From NCBI RefSeq assembly GCF_003182275.1, contig NZ_QGTR01000002.1:496001-560000 (forward strand): a DNA stretch of 64,000 nt. Reading direction: 5' to 3'. Position numbers and translations under genes: made by a program. The notes beneath the pieces were generated by a model. That model searched no databases. It worked only from the letters and a program-made list of their open reading frames with translations, and was not told the DNA's origin. Position 1 is the stretch's first letter, and every line of letters starts with the position of its first letter. Origin of the DNA: Hoeflea marina (lineage in GTDB: Bacteria; Pseudomonadota; Alphaproteobacteria; Rhizobiales; Rhizobiaceae). Below are positions 37,124 through 46,592 of this stretch, piece by piece.

Positions 37124-37960
37124 TCAGAATGCGACCGAATTCGTCCGGAACGTGTTCATCGATGCGCCGTAGCGGTCTTCCTCAAGCAGCGTGCCCGAAC
37201 CGAAGCTGATGCGCAGGCCGGCCACGAACTTGTGCGAATCGGTTTCGAGGAAATCGTTTTCGTTGTGGTCGTACTGGTAGCGGCCGAAGACCGTGACCGG
37301 TGAGTTGTCGAAGCGGTAGTTCGCCTGCAGCGCGGCGCTGAGCAGGCTCGGCGGCGACAGGAACAGGAACTCTTCATAGTCGCGGTAACCGAGTTCCGCG
37401 TCGAGGCGAAGGTTTTCGGTGACGAAATAGCGGACTTCGCCGCGAACGCCCCAGAAATCGAAATCGAGCGGCAGGTCGTCGAATGACTGCTGGCCGTACT
37501 CGGCCTGGCCGTACAGGGTGAGATTACCCAGGTAGAACTGGACTTCCGGGCCGAAGGAGTAAAGTCCGGCATCGCGCGTGAGGAACTCCGAATCGGCGAT
37601 CGTGCCGAAAATGCCGACGGCAAACCTGGACGGATCGCGCCAGAAAAGATGCGCCGCGCCGCCGTATCCGGAGACGCTCTGGTCACCATCGTCGGCACCG
37701 TCGGCGAACAGGTCACCCTGCACGTTCCAGCGCTGGTGGAAATTGCAGTTGGCGCGCGCCGTGCCGCCATAGCTCAGGAATGTGCTGTCACCGACGATGT
37801 CCCCGGAGGTCTTTGCGCCGCCGAGATAGGCCTCGATGTGGCCCGAGCAGGCGCTGCGGCTTTGCATCGGCGCCGACTCCGGCGCAGCGACGATCATGTC
37901 CGCAGCAAAGGCCGATGTCGAAGCCAGCGCCAGGCAGGCAGTGAGCAGATAGTGTCTCAT
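37124..37960 (-). CDS. beta-barrel outer membrane protein, paralogue 1
   Basis: 278 aa from ATG 37960 with signal peptide MRHYLLTACLALASTSAFA. After a short variable N-terminus, shared features with the other two copies are SGHIEAYLGG, YGGTARANCNFHQRWNVQGD, alternating-residue strands such as GPEVQFYLGNLTLYGQAEYG, WGVRGEVRYFVTENLRLDAELGYR, and a C-terminal ISFGSGTLLEEDRYGASM ending in phenylalanine, the usual outer membrane insertion signal. Function unknown (no known porin motif). The three genes are in the same orientation, each with its own terminator. Confidence 0.85.
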   Translation of the reverse strand: MRHYLLTACLALASTSAFAADMIVAAPESAPMQSRSACSGHIEAYLGGAKTSGDIVGDSTFLSYGGTARANCNFHQRWNVQGDLFADGADDGDQSVSGYGGAAHLFWRDPSRFAVGIFGTIADSEFLTRDAGLYSFGPEVQFYLGNLTLYGQAEYGQQSFDDLPLDFDFWGVRGEVRYFVTENLRLDAELGYRDYEEFLFLSPPSLLSAALQANYRFDNSPVTVFGRYQYDHNENDFLETDSHKFVAGLRISFGSGTLLEEDRYGASMNTFRTNSVAF

Positions 37961-38299
37961 GAAAACCCCTTTAATCCTGAATATGTGCAGAATGCCTGCA
38001 ACCCTCAATCGCGCAGTAAGGCGTCAACCAAGCAAAATCTGACGCGATTACAATATCTTCCATATAGAGGCAGCATAGTTTGGTTGTAAACTACCGATGC
38101 AGCCGCACATGCGCGTCCAGAGGGTATTCTCCCATGCGGTGCAATTTTGCAACGATCGGCCGCCGAGCTTCGGGGAGTACGGAACGCTCGGCACCCCCAC
38201 CCGGATCAACTTCTCTGCGCTCGCTTCTCCTTGGGCGAGCCACCGGTCTCGCCCGTCCTGCGGACCCCTGAAGGGGGAGGTTGGAATACCCACGCTTCC

Positions 38300-38875
38300 G
38301 CCCACGCCGAAAAGTCGCGCATGGCTTGGCCATCGACGGGTTGCGCATTTCCAGTGCGTCCGCCTGTCTCAAGACGGAATGCGGGGCGCGCGGGACCAGC
38401 CCGCAATGGTAGTACCGGGGATGGAATTGGCATGGTCGCCCACGCCCCGCCGGTGTCGGACCCGATGCCTTCCGGACACCAGGCACTCCAGATCGACGCA
38501 ACTCACCACCCTGGCGGTTGACCAGCGGCGTTCCGCTGCCGCTGCCGCTCGTGACGAAATGAACTCCGGCCTCAATACCGCCTGAACATTCCGCTCCTGT
38601 CGGGCGCGCCGACCGACATATGCGCGTGTCTCGCGATGTCTCCCGCCAGCTCTGACCAGGCGGGCTCGCTCGGCACGCGCGACGGCGCCAGGACTGCCGT
38701 GCGGACGGCCTTGCCTGCCGGGCGGGTTGCCCCGCCTGTGCGCTGCGCACTGTGACCTTCCCGCGGCCTGCGCCACGGAAGCGCATCCCACGAAAGCCAC
38801 CGTCTTCCGCCGCCCCGGGGTCCGTTGCCCCGGAACATCCGTTTTGGCGGAAGATGGGGCAAGTATGGCACGGCG
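38300..38875. repeat. long dispersed repeat, copy 2 (about 570 bp)
   Basis: Second copy of 34870-35445 in the same orientation. The best-conserved blocks are 38355-38475 and 38545-38600; the centre carries a net 6-bp deletion relative to copy 1, which keeps the short conserved plus-strand frame ending NSGLNTA. Confidence 0.85.
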
Positions 38876-39083
38876 GATGAAGGGGTGGATGAGCGCGAGC
38901 AAGTATTCCGGCAAGAGATTGGAATTGCTGGAGCGGGACTGTGCAATGGTCCAACAGTTTTGGCTGGGTGCAGGCCCCATTCTCCCCCCTTGCGGGCTAC
39001 GAGATTCACACATTTCGGAGGGCTACCCGTGCTGGACTGATTGTGCTGAGCACGGCAACAGGTCCGGTCGGCGCGCGCGAATA

Positions 39084-39160
39084 CCCCCTCACCTGCAATT
39101 TCTAGCGCTTAACTGCGTTAAGACGCTGAAATTGCTTCCTCTCCCACCAAGGGTAGAGGG
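39084..39160. repeat. mosaic module A, inverted copy
   Basis: CCCCTCACCTGCAATTTC then TAGCGCTTAAC, GTTAAGACGCT, GAAATTGC and CTCTCCCACC; the inverse of the copy at 35493. Confidence 0.75.
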
Positions 39161-39186
39161 GGTGCGCCGCGGGTTCCGCATTTCTA

Positions 39187-39265
39187 CCTCTCCCTTGGTG
39201 GGAGAGGATACAAAATCACAGCCGTGGACCGAAGGGCCAAGCTGTAGATTTTGTTGGTGAGGGGG
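39187..39265. repeat. mosaic module B, inverted copy
   Basis: CCTCTCCCTTGGTGGGAGAGG, then ACAAAATC...GATTTTGT around GTGGACCGAAGGGCCAAG and GGTGAGGGGG. Confidence 0.75.
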
Positions 39266-39530
39266 TCCGGAGGCATCCGCAACATCCCTTGCCTGCAATG
39301 TCTGCCGCGCGCGAGTGGATCAGGACGCTGAAATCTCGTCCTTTCATCTTCGCCGATGGGCCACCTCCAAAATGTGTGAATGCCATAGCGCAAGGGGGAG
39401 AGTGGTGCGCGTGGCGCGCTCGGCATTTCTCCTCTCAACTTGTGCATCGTGGCGCGCGGCAGAAAATCAGCCGCGATGCCCGTCATGCCGGACCCTGGAT
39501 CCGACATCCCGTGGCGTCCGCAAGCCCAAA

Positions 39531-39562
39531 GCAAAGGGCCGCGGGAAAATCCAGCGGCCCTG
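39531..39562 (-). terminator. terminator of outer membrane protein gene 2
   Basis: AGGGCCGCGG pairs with CCAGCGGCCCT across AAAAT with one bulge; minus-strand reading ends in CCCTTTGCTTTG. Confidence 0.75.
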
Positions 39563-39587
39563 AAGCTTCTCAATATGCCGGCGTTTA

Positions 39588-40400
39588 TCAGAACAGCGAG
39601 ATGTTCGACCGGTAGGTGCTCATCGTTGCGCCGTAGCGATCTTCTTCCAGCAGCGTGCCCGAACCGAAGCTGACGCGCAGACCCATGGTGAGTTTGTGCA
39701 CGTCGCCACCGGTGCCCAGACCGCCGTCCAGGTCTTCATACTGGTAGCGCGCGAAGACGGTATAGGGGGTGTTGTCGAAGCGATAGTTGGCCTGCACCGC
39801 CGCGGAAAAGATATCGGCGAGATCGAAGTCATAGGTGCGATAGGCCAGTTCGGCGTCGAAGCGCATATTGTCGGTGGCGAAATAACGCACCTCGCCGCGG
39901 ATGCCCCAGAAATCGATATCCACAGGGATTCCGTCGAAGCTCGCCTGGCCATATTCGCCCTGGCCATAGAGTGTGACGTTGTTCATGTAGATCTGGAACT
40001 CGGGACCGAACGAATACCGGGTCCCGCCGAAGAAGCTCGCATCCGTTGCGGCGATGGTTCCGAAGATGCCGAAGGCATAGGACGCCGGATCGCGCCAGTA
40101 AAGATGCGCCGTGCCGCCATAGCCTGTTACCTGATCGCCATCGGCGTCAAAGCTGTCAACGAACAGGTCCCCCTGCACGTTCCAGCGCTCATTGAACGTG
40201 CAGTTGGCGCGACCGGTGCCGCCATAGACGAAATATGTTTCGCTATCGCCATCGCCCGAAAGGTGCAGCCCGCCGAGATAGGCTTCAACATTGCCCATGC
40301 AGGAGTTGTGGGCGGCCATCGGAGCGGCCATCATCGGGTCGGCTGCATAGGCGGTTCCCGAAAGCAGCACCGCGGCTGCACTGATCATATACTTCTTCAT
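39588..40400 (-). CDS. beta-barrel outer membrane protein, paralogue 2
   Basis: 270 aa, start ATG 40400, signal peptide MKKYMISAAAVLLSGTAYA. The shared core is NVEAYLGGLHLSGDGD, VYGGTGRANCTFNERWNVQG, YSFGPEFQIYMNNVTLYG, WGIRGEVRYFATDNMRFDAE and RVSFGSGTLLEEDRYGATM, ending in Phe. One cysteine pair (MGN-side Cys and NCTF) is conserved in all three copies. No operon partner. Confidence 0.85.
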   Translation of the reverse strand: MKKYMISAAAVLLSGTAYAADPMMAAPMAAHNSCMGNVEAYLGGLHLSGDGDSETYFVYGGTGRANCTFNERWNVQGDLFVDSFDADGDQVTGYGGTAHLYWRDPASYAFGIFGTIAATDASFFGGTRYSFGPEFQIYMNNVTLYGQGEYGQASFDGIPVDIDFWGIRGEVRYFATDNMRFDAELAYRTYDFDLADIFSAAVQANYRFDNTPYTVFARYQYEDLDGGLGTGGDVHKLTMGLRVSFGSGTLLEEDRYGATMSTYRSNISLF

Positions 40401-40941
40401 GGTTGTCCCTTCCTCTTGTCGCTTGCTTCGCTCAAAACCCGGTCAGGCCGACAGTTCAATGCGACGCCCCGAATTCGATAGTACCGTAAAAACAGTTGAT
40501 TCTGTATAGATGAGATGGCCGGGCGGCGGCCAGAGCAAGGCTGTACCATTGCGACAGCATCGGCTGCCTTTGTCTGTGCGTGATGCAATGCTGCAACAGC
40601 GTCCCTGCGGATAAGTAGCTTGGCATGCCATGTGGCCGCGTCGAACCAAATGGATGTGTTCGATTCATGGTTGCGCTTGCAGTGCTACGCAAGCGTTTTG
40701 ATTGTGCCCGGCGGCGCGGCGGGACAGCGTTTTCTTCGAGATGGCCTGGTTGCTGCGTCTCTTTTGCGGATCTGCTTGAAGTGGCAGTAGCCCTGCCTGG
40801 TGGTGGAATGCCTGGCGTTGGCAAGCGGACCCGGGGACGTCCGCTTGGGTGCTCTCGCATAACGCGTGCAGGCTGATTGCCGCAAAGCAAAGGCCGCGGG
40901 AAAATCCCGCGGCCCTGAGTGCACATGCCGGCAGTCGAGTG
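40401..40941. other. 541-bp gap between outer membrane protein genes 2 and 3
   Basis: The right edge has the terminator of paralogue 3; the left has the promoter of paralogue 2 with an AT-rich patch at 40478-40515. The rest shows no gene, repeat module or RNA fold that I recognise. Confidence 0.55.
40882..40914 (-). terminator. terminator of outer membrane protein gene 3
   Basis: GGCCGCGGG (40892-40900) pairs perfectly with CCCGCGGCC (40906-40914); minus-strand reading then gives TTTGCTTTGCG. Confidence 0.8.
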
Positions 40942-41772
40942 TCAGAATGCAGGAGAGTTGGTGCGAAGTGTATCCATCGTTGCGCCATAACGGTCTTCTT
41001 CAAGCAGTGTTTTCGCGCCGAAGCTGACCCGTAGCCCGGCGCTGAGTTTGTGGGTGTCGATTTCGTAAAATTCCGTCTCGGCCTGGTCATACTGATAGCG
41101 CCCGAAAATCGTATAGGGCGTATCGTCGAAGCGGTAATTGGCCTGCAGCGCGGCGGTGAAGGTATTGGGGAACGGGAAGAGGGTGCCCTCACGGTCGCGA
41201 TAGGCAAGCTCCGCGTCGAAACGGAGATTCTCCTTGGCAAAATAGCGGACAACGCCGCGAACGCTCCAGACGTCGAAATCGAGCGGAAGGTCGCCAATCG
41301 TCAGCTGCCCGTATTCGGCCTGACCATAGAGCGTGACATTGCCCAGATACGCTTGGAATTCGGGACCGAACGTATACTGATCGAAGTCTGTGCCGAGCTG
41401 GCTCGCCCGGGACACGGTGGCGAAGATGCCGACGGCAAAGGACGAAGGATCGCGCCAGAACAGGTGGCCTGCCGCCCCGTACATCGAGACAGAATCATCA
41501 CCGTCCTCGACGCGATCGCCAAACAGGTCGCCCTGCACGTTCCAGTTCTGATGAAAGGTGCAATTGGCCCGTGCACTGCCGCCATAGGCGAGCATGCTGT
41601 CGTCACTGTCGCCGTCCACGACCGGCAGCACGCCGCCGAGATAGGCTTCGACATGGCCGGAGCAGGCATTGCGAACAGCAGCCGGCTCGGCCGGCGCCAT
41701 GGAGACCGGGTCCGCCGCGAAAGCGGAGGAGGAGAGGATCATCATCGAGGCAACGAGAAGGTGTCTGTTCAT
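40942..41772 (-). CDS. beta-barrel outer membrane protein, paralogue 3
   Basis: 276 aa from ATG 41772 with signal peptide MNRHLLVASMMILSSSAFA. Same plan as the two genes to its left: SGHVEAYLGGVLPVVDGD, YGGSARANCTFHQNWNVQGD, GPEFQAYLGNVTLYGQAEYG, WSVRGVVRYFAKENLRFDAE, RVSFGAKTLLEEDRYGATM and a terminal Phe. It is closer to paralogue 1 than to 2 in the N-terminal third. Confidence 0.85.
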   Translation of the reverse strand: MNRHLLVASMMILSSSAFAADPVSMAPAEPAAVRNACSGHVEAYLGGVLPVVDGDSDDSMLAYGGSARANCTFHQNWNVQGDLFGDRVEDGDDSVSMYGAAGHLFWRDPSSFAVGIFATVSRASQLGTDFDQYTFGPEFQAYLGNVTLYGQAEYGQLTIGDLPLDFDVWSVRGVVRYFAKENLRFDAELAYRDREGTLFPFPNTFTAALQANYRFDDTPYTIFGRYQYDQAETEFYEIDTHKLSAGLRVSFGAKTLLEEDRYGATMDTLRTNSPAF

Positions 41773-42062
41773 GGAAGTATTCCCCTGGGTGAAACGTTTC
41801 CTCGCCGCAGTCCGGGCAGGCACGGCATGGCCTGCATCACAGGGGAATCAAAAGTCCGCTGGGAATACAATGGCTTCCGATAAGCGCTCGAAAGCCGTTC
41901 ACGACAAGGTGGCAAGGTGATATACTTGCAACCACGCCCCGGCTTTTCGCCGGCCGATGCATGCGGGCAACATGTGCCTGATCTCTAATGGAGGGTCGGA
42001 GCGGCCGCATGCGGCCGCCTCTCTGCCGGCATGACCGCTTGCGTGTCTTTCAGGCGCTGTCC

Positions 42063-43319
42063 TCAGACCTTCTTTTCCAGAAGCGCCACCACCTCGACAT
42101 GCGGCGTCCACAGGAACTGGTCGATGGGCGTCACCGATGTGACGCGGTAGCCGCCGGCCACGAGAATGGCCAGGTCGCGGGCAAGCGTGATCGGGTTGCA
42201 GGACACGGCCGCCACTTTCGGCACCACCGAGCGGGCGATTTCCTGGGCCTGCACCTCGGCGCCGGCGCGCGGCGGATCGAACACCAGGCCCTGATAGATC
42301 TTCAGTTCCTGGGTCATCAGCGGGCGGCGGATCAGGTCGCGCTTTTCAACCGTGACGGAACGCAGGCCGGGATGGGCGCGATAGGCCTTGTCGAGAGACG
42401 CGAGCGCCGGGCCGCTGGCTTCCACCGCATGCACGGTGGATTTGGTGGCAAGCCGCAGCGCGAAGGTGCCGCATCCCGAAAACAGATCGACGACGCGCTT
42501 GGCCTTGCCGAGATGGCCGGACACGATCTCGCTCATCAGCAGATCGGCGGCTTCGCTGGCCTGGACGAAGCTGCCGGGCGGCGGATTGACGGTGACCGCG
42601 CCGAAGTTCAGCTGCGGCGGGTTCTTCTCGAGCAGCACCTCCTCGTTGAACGACAGCCGCGCCACGCCGTCAGTGCGCCGGACCGCGTCCGCGATCCTCA
42701 GCCTGTCCTTGTCGGAAAGCTTGAAGGGCGCATCCACCGCGATGTCGAAGCCGGACGCGGTGTCGAGCACGGAATAGCGGAACGCCTGGGGGCCGAGCGC
42801 CACCACATTGGCGAGCTTGCGCAGCGTATCGAGTTCGCGGTTGATGCGCGGGGTGGCCACGAGACAGCTGCCGATGGCGACGATGTCGTGGCTGCCCTGC
42901 TTGTTGAAGCCGAGCACGATGCCGCGGTCGGAGCGACGGGCGGCAAACACCACGCGCCGTCGGGCGCCCGGCTCGGCCCGCACCAGCGGCGCGACGGTCA
43001 CGTCCAGTCCGCGGCTTTCGAGCGCCGAGACCACCAGGTCGCGCTTCCAGTCGCCATAGGCATCGAGCGCGACATGCTGGACGACGCAGCCGCCGCATTC
43101 GGCGATGTCGCTGTCAGGACCGAAATGCGGGCAGGGAGCCGGGACGCGGTCGGGACCGCTGTCGATGAGCGCCAGCAGCGTGCCGCGCGACTTGTTGAGC
43201 GACACGGTCACCTTGTCGCCCGGCACGGTGTAGGAGACGAAGGTGGGGTGCTCGCCGCCGTCGGCGATGCCGTCGCCCTGCGCGCCAAGTCTGTCGATGT
43301 CGAGTGTGCGCGCGTTCAT
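42063..43319 (-). CDS. 23S rRNA (uracil-5-)-methyltransferase, RlmD/TrmA family
   Basis: 418 aa. An N-terminal TRAM-like part (IDRLGAQGDGIAD) is followed by an iron-sulfur cluster region (APCPHFG, ECGGCVVQH, and GSC later) and the SAM methyltransferase domain with VVDLFSGCGTFAL, FDPPRAGAE and catalytic VSCNPITLARDL. The family makes m5U in 23S rRNA or tRNA; which uridine is modified cannot be told. ATG 43319 overlaps the tlyA stop by four bases. Confidence 0.92.
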   Translation of the reverse strand: MNARTLDIDRLGAQGDGIADGGEHPTFVSYTVPGDKVTVSLNKSRGTLLALIDSGPDRVPAPCPHFGPDSDIAECGGCVVQHVALDAYGDWKRDLVVSALESRGLDVTVAPLVRAEPGARRRVVFAARRSDRGIVLGFNKQGSHDIVAIGSCLVATPRINRELDTLRKLANVVALGPQAFRYSVLDTASGFDIAVDAPFKLSDKDRLRIADAVRRTDGVARLSFNEEVLLEKNPPQLNFGAVTVNPPPGSFVQASEAADLLMSEIVSGHLGKAKRVVDLFSGCGTFALRLATKSTVHAVEASGPALASLDKAYRAHPGLRSVTVEKRDLIRRPLMTQELKIYQGLVFDPPRAGAEVQAQEIARSVVPKVAAVSCNPITLARDLAILVAGGYRVTSVTPIDQFLWTPHVEVVALLEKKV

Positions 43320-44098
43320 GCCTTGAGGCCTCCGATCAGAAATTCCTGGTTGCCGTCGCCGCCTGATATGGGGGACGGCACGATGCCGGTTGCCTGCCAG
43401 CCCGGCCGGGCGGCAAGCCAGTCATGCAGGTCCCGGGCGATGCGTTCACCCGCGGCCGGATCCTTGAGAATCCCGCCCTTGCCGATCGCCGCCCGTCCCG
43501 CCTCGAACTGCGGCTTGACCAGCAGCACCGCGAAGGCGCCCGCCCGGGCCATATCCAGCGCCGGCGGCAGCGCCAGCCTGAGCGAGATGAAACTGACATC
43601 GCTGACAACCGAGTCAATTTCACGGCCATCAAGGTGATCGGCGGACAATTCCCGCGCATTGAGCCCCTCGAGGCTGATGACGCGGGCGTCGCCGGCGATG
43701 GCCGGGTGCAATTGTCCGTGGCCGACATCGACCGCGATGACGTGGGCGGCGCCGCGTTCAAGCAAGACCTGGGTAAATCCGCCGGTGGATGCGCCGATGT
43801 CGAGTGCGGTTCGGCCAGTGGGGTCGAAACCGAAGGCGTCGAGGCCGGCCACAAGCTTCAGCGCGGCGCGCGAGACATAGGCCTTGGCCGGATCGGCGAT
43901 CTCGAGACTTGCAGCCGGGTCGGTGGCCGCACCCGGCTTGCCCTGGATGACGCCGTCGACTTTCACCGCGCCGCGAGCCACCGCATCGCGGGCCCGCGAA
44001 CGGGTGTCGTATAGGCCACGCTCGACCAGAAGCTGGTCCAGCCGCACACGCTGCGTGGCGGGAAAAATATCCCTGCCGGAATTGTCTGGTTTCGCCAT
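43316..44098 (-). CDS. tlyA: TlyA family rRNA 2'-O-methyltransferase
   Basis: 260 aa. The S4 RNA-binding domain is at residues 15-85 (RVRLDQLLVERGLYDTRSRARDAV), the FtsJ/RrmJ methyltransferase domain after that (TALDIGASTGGFTQVLLERGA, VVSDVSFISL, LVKPQFEAGR). In mycobacteria TlyA methylates both rRNAs; older entries label it hemolysin. Part of the dxs-tlyA-rlmD cluster usual in Rhizobiales. Confidence 0.93.
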   Translation of the reverse strand: MAKPDNSGRDIFPATQRVRLDQLLVERGLYDTRSRARDAVARGAVKVDGVIQGKPGAATDPAASLEIADPAKAYVSRAALKLVAGLDAFGFDPTGRTALDIGASTGGFTQVLLERGAAHVIAVDVGHGQLHPAIAGDARVISLEGLNARELSADHLDGREIDSVVSDVSFISLRLALPPALDMARAGAFAVLLVKPQFEAGRAAIGKGGILKDPAAGERIARDLHDWLAARPGWQATGIVPSPISGGDGNQEFLIGGLKA

Positions 44099-44179
44099 GC
44101 CGCCGTCATGGCCCCTCCGACGCCTCAGGGCAAGGGGTTTCGTTGATGGCGGCGGGGTCCGGGCCCGCGGGGCCGGGCG

Positions 44180-44461
44180 TCAGTTCCAGGAGATCTGGGC
44201 CATCCGCGGCCTTTCGACGAGCTTCATCCATATCGACCGGCCGCCATCGCCATCGCCCTGAGTGATCGCCGGTTGGACGTGGCCGTCGGCTTCAAGCCCG
44301 AAGCCGCCCCGCAGGTCGCCCAGCTTGGGCTGCAGGATGCGGATCACCGCCTCCTCGATCCTGCGGTCATAGAGCGGCTGTTCATTGGCCTTGGCGGAGC
44401 CGGCGGCCAGGATCGAAAAGATGGCGATCAGGCCGCCGGCGACACAATTTCGGTAATGCAT
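44180..44461 (-). CDS. small exported protein
   Basis: 93 aa from ATG 44461. Signal peptide MHYRNCVAGGLIAIFSILAAGSAKA, then about 68 residues with NEQPLYDRRIEEAVIRILQPKLGDLRGGF. I do not recognise the family. It sits between dxs and tlyA in the same direction. Confidence 0.75.
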   Translation of the reverse strand: MHYRNCVAGGLIAIFSILAAGSAKANEQPLYDRRIEEAVIRILQPKLGDLRGGFGLEADGHVQPAITQGDGDGGRSIWMKLVERPRMAQISWN

Positions 44462-44555
44462 TCCCGCCGTCCCCACGGTGTCCTGTTGTTGAAGACACTC
44501 TAATGGAAAGATCTTTCAGAACGACCAAAACACGTGGTTACGGCAACGCGAAGCT

Positions 44556-46493
44556 CTATGGTTTCAGCGGGGTTACCGTGCCTGCGAACCCGGCGGCGGC
44601 ATGCGTGCCGAGCGCCTTGAACACGGTCTCGACGATCGCCTTCCGGTCAAGGCCAGCCTTTGCATACATCACTTCAGGCGAGGCCTGGTCCATGAAGATG
44701 TCGGGCATGGCGAGCGGCCGCACCCTCAGCCCGCCGTCGAGCAGGCCCTGCATGGCGAGGAACTGCAGGACATGGCTGCCGAAGCCGCCGACGGAGCCTT
44801 CCTCGACGGTGATCAGCACCTCGTGATGGGTGGCGAGCTGGCGGATCAGATCCTCGTCGAGCGGCTTGGCAAAGCGCGCATCGGCGACCGTGGTCGAGAG
44901 GCCCGCGGCGTCGAGGTCCTCGGCCGCGAGCAGGCATTCGGCGAGCCGCGTGCCGAAGGACAAGAGCGCCACCTTGGTGCCCTGGCGCATGACGCGGCCC
45001 TTGCCGATCGGCAGAATCTGCCCGCGTTCGGGCATTTCCACGCCGACGCCCTCGCCGCGCGGATAGCGGAACGAGATCGGGCCGTCGTCATAGGCGGCCG
45101 CCGTGCGCACCATGTGCTTGAGTTCGGCCTCGTCGGCGGCCGCCATCACCACGAAGCCGGGCAGGCAGGCGAGATAGGCGACGTCGAAGGAGCCGGCGTG
45201 GGTGGCGCCGTCGGCGCCGACAAAGCCGGCGCGGTCGATGGGGAAGCGCACCGGCAGCCGCTGGATGGCGACATCGTGCACGACCTGGTCGTAGGCGCGC
45301 TGCAGGAAGGTGGAATAGAGCGTGGCGAACGGCTTCAGCCCTTCGGTGGCCATGCCGGCGGCAAAGGTCACGCCGTGCTGCTCGGCGATGCCGACATCGA
45401 AACAGCGGCCGGGAAAGGCCTTGCCGAACTTGTCGAGCCCCGTGCCCGAAGGCATGGCGGCGGTGACGGCGACGATGCGCTCGTCGAAGCCCGCTTCCTG
45501 GATCAGCGCCTCGGCAAACACATTGGTGTAGGACGGGGCGTTCGGCTTGGCCTTGGCCTGGGCGCCGGTGACGACGTCGAACTTGTTGACGCCGTGATAC
45601 TTGTCGGCGGCGGCCTCGGCGGGCGCGTAGCCCTTGCCCTTCTGGGTCATCACATGGATGAGCACCGGACCGTCGGAATTGTCGCGCACATTGCGCAGCA
45701 CCGGCAGCAGATGCTCGAAATTGTGGCCGTCGATCGGGCCGATGTGATAAAAGCCCAATTCCTCGAACATGGTGCCGCCGGTGACATAGCCGCGCGCATG
45801 CTCGACGGCGCGGGTAATGGCGCGGTCGATGTTCTTGCCGAGATAGGCCGTCAGTTTCTTGCCGACTTCGCGGATGCCCATATAGGTGCGGCCGGAGGCC
45901 ATGCGGGCCAGATAGGCGCTCATGGCGCCGGTCGGCTGGGCGATCGACATGTCGTTGTCGTTGAGAATGACGATCAGCCGCGCGTCGAGCGAGCCGGCAT
46001 TGTTGAGCGCCTCGAAGGCCATGCCGGCCGACATGGCGCCGTCGCCGATGACGGCGATGACATTGCGCTTGACGCCCTCGAGTTCGCTCGCCACCGCCAT
46101 GCCCAGGCCAGCGGAGATGGACGTCGAGGAGTGGGCGGCGCCGAAGGGATCGTAAGGGCTTTCGTCGCGCTTGGTGAAGCCCGACAGGCCGTTCTCCTGC
46201 CTCAGCGTGCGGATCCGGTCGCGGCGACCGGTCAGGATCTTGTGCGGATAGCACTGATGGCCGACATCGAAGATCAGCCGGTCGTGCGGCGTGTCGAACA
46301 CCTTGTGGATGGCGATGGTGAGCTCGACGACGCCGAGGCCCGCGCCCAGATGGCCGCCGGTGCGCGAGACGGCGTCGATCATTTCCGCGCGCAGCTCTTC
46401 GGCCAGCTGCGGCATCAGCTTGTCATCGACGGCCTTCAGGTCGGCGGGATAATGAACCGTGTCGAGCAACGGTGTGGTCGGGGTCTGGGTCAC
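44556..46493 (-). CDS. dxs: 1-deoxy-D-xylulose-5-phosphate synthase
   Basis: 645 aa, full length. Thiamine-diphosphate enzyme joining pyruvate and glyceraldehyde 3-phosphate, the entry to the MEP isoprenoid route that feeds the prenyl synthase and UbiA in this window. Motifs: [14 protein letters not shown], the ThDP loop [20 protein letters not shown]...NDND, and the transketolase part with [18 protein letters not shown]. Start is GTG 46493, with GAGAGG eight bases ahead. Confidence 0.97.
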   Translation of the reverse strand: MTQTPTTPLLDTVHYPADLKAVDDKLMPQLAEELRAEMIDAVSRTGGHLGAGLGVVELTIAIHKVFDTPHDRLIFDVGHQCYPHKILTGRRDRIRTLRQENGLSGFTKRDESPYDPFGAAHSSTSISAGLGMAVASELEGVKRNVIAVIGDGAMSAGMAFEALNNAGSLDARLIVILNDNDMSIAQPTGAMSAYLARMASGRTYMGIREVGKKLTAYLGKNIDRAITRAVEHARGYVTGGTMFEELGFYHIGPIDGHNFEHLLPVLRNVRDNSDGPVLIHVMTQKGKGYAPAEAAADKYHGVNKFDVVTGAQAKAKPNAPSYTNVFAEALIQEAGFDERIVAVTAAMPSGTGLDKFGKAFPGRCFDVGIAEQHGVTFAAGMATEGLKPFATLYSTFLQRAYDQVVHDVAIQRLPVRFPIDRAGFVGADGATHAGSFDVAYLACLPGFVVMAAADEAELKHMVRTAAAYDDGPISFRYPRGEGVGVEMPERGQILPIGKGRVMRQGTKVALLSFGTRLAECLLAAEDLDAAGLSTTVADARFAKPLDEDLIRQLATHHEVLITVEEGSVGGFGSHVLQFLAMQGLLDGGLRVRPLAMPDIFMDQASPEVMYAKAGLDRKAIVETVFKALGTHAAAGFAGTVTPLKP

Positions 46494-46592
46494 GCAGTCA
46501 ACCTCTCTGTCGCTTGGAGGTAGCGCGGAAGGGTACGGCTGTAAACCCGTGCCGATGTCGGCGGTCGGCGCGCTGCCCGGGAGGCGCGATCG

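Larger units (their letters stand above)
37961..39587. other. 1.63-kb non-coding, repeat-rich region
   Basis: Holds the promoter region of paralogue 1 (AT-rich 38035-38095), the long repeat copy 2, module A at 39084-39160, module B at 39187-39265 and the terminator of paralogue 2. No credible coding frame. Confidence 0.7.

Noticed and set aside
38091-39013. Overlapping minus-strand frames in the second long repeat
   Set aside because: No shared frame with the first copy over the whole length and no recognisable domain.
35493-39265. Possible CRISPR array
   Set aside because: Repeats are long palindromic modules of varying order and orientation, without regular spacers or cas genes.
41988-46523. 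Long plus-strand frames across rlmD, tlyA and dxs
   Set aside because: Shadows of the minus-strand genes with His/Arg/Asp-rich composition and no domain.
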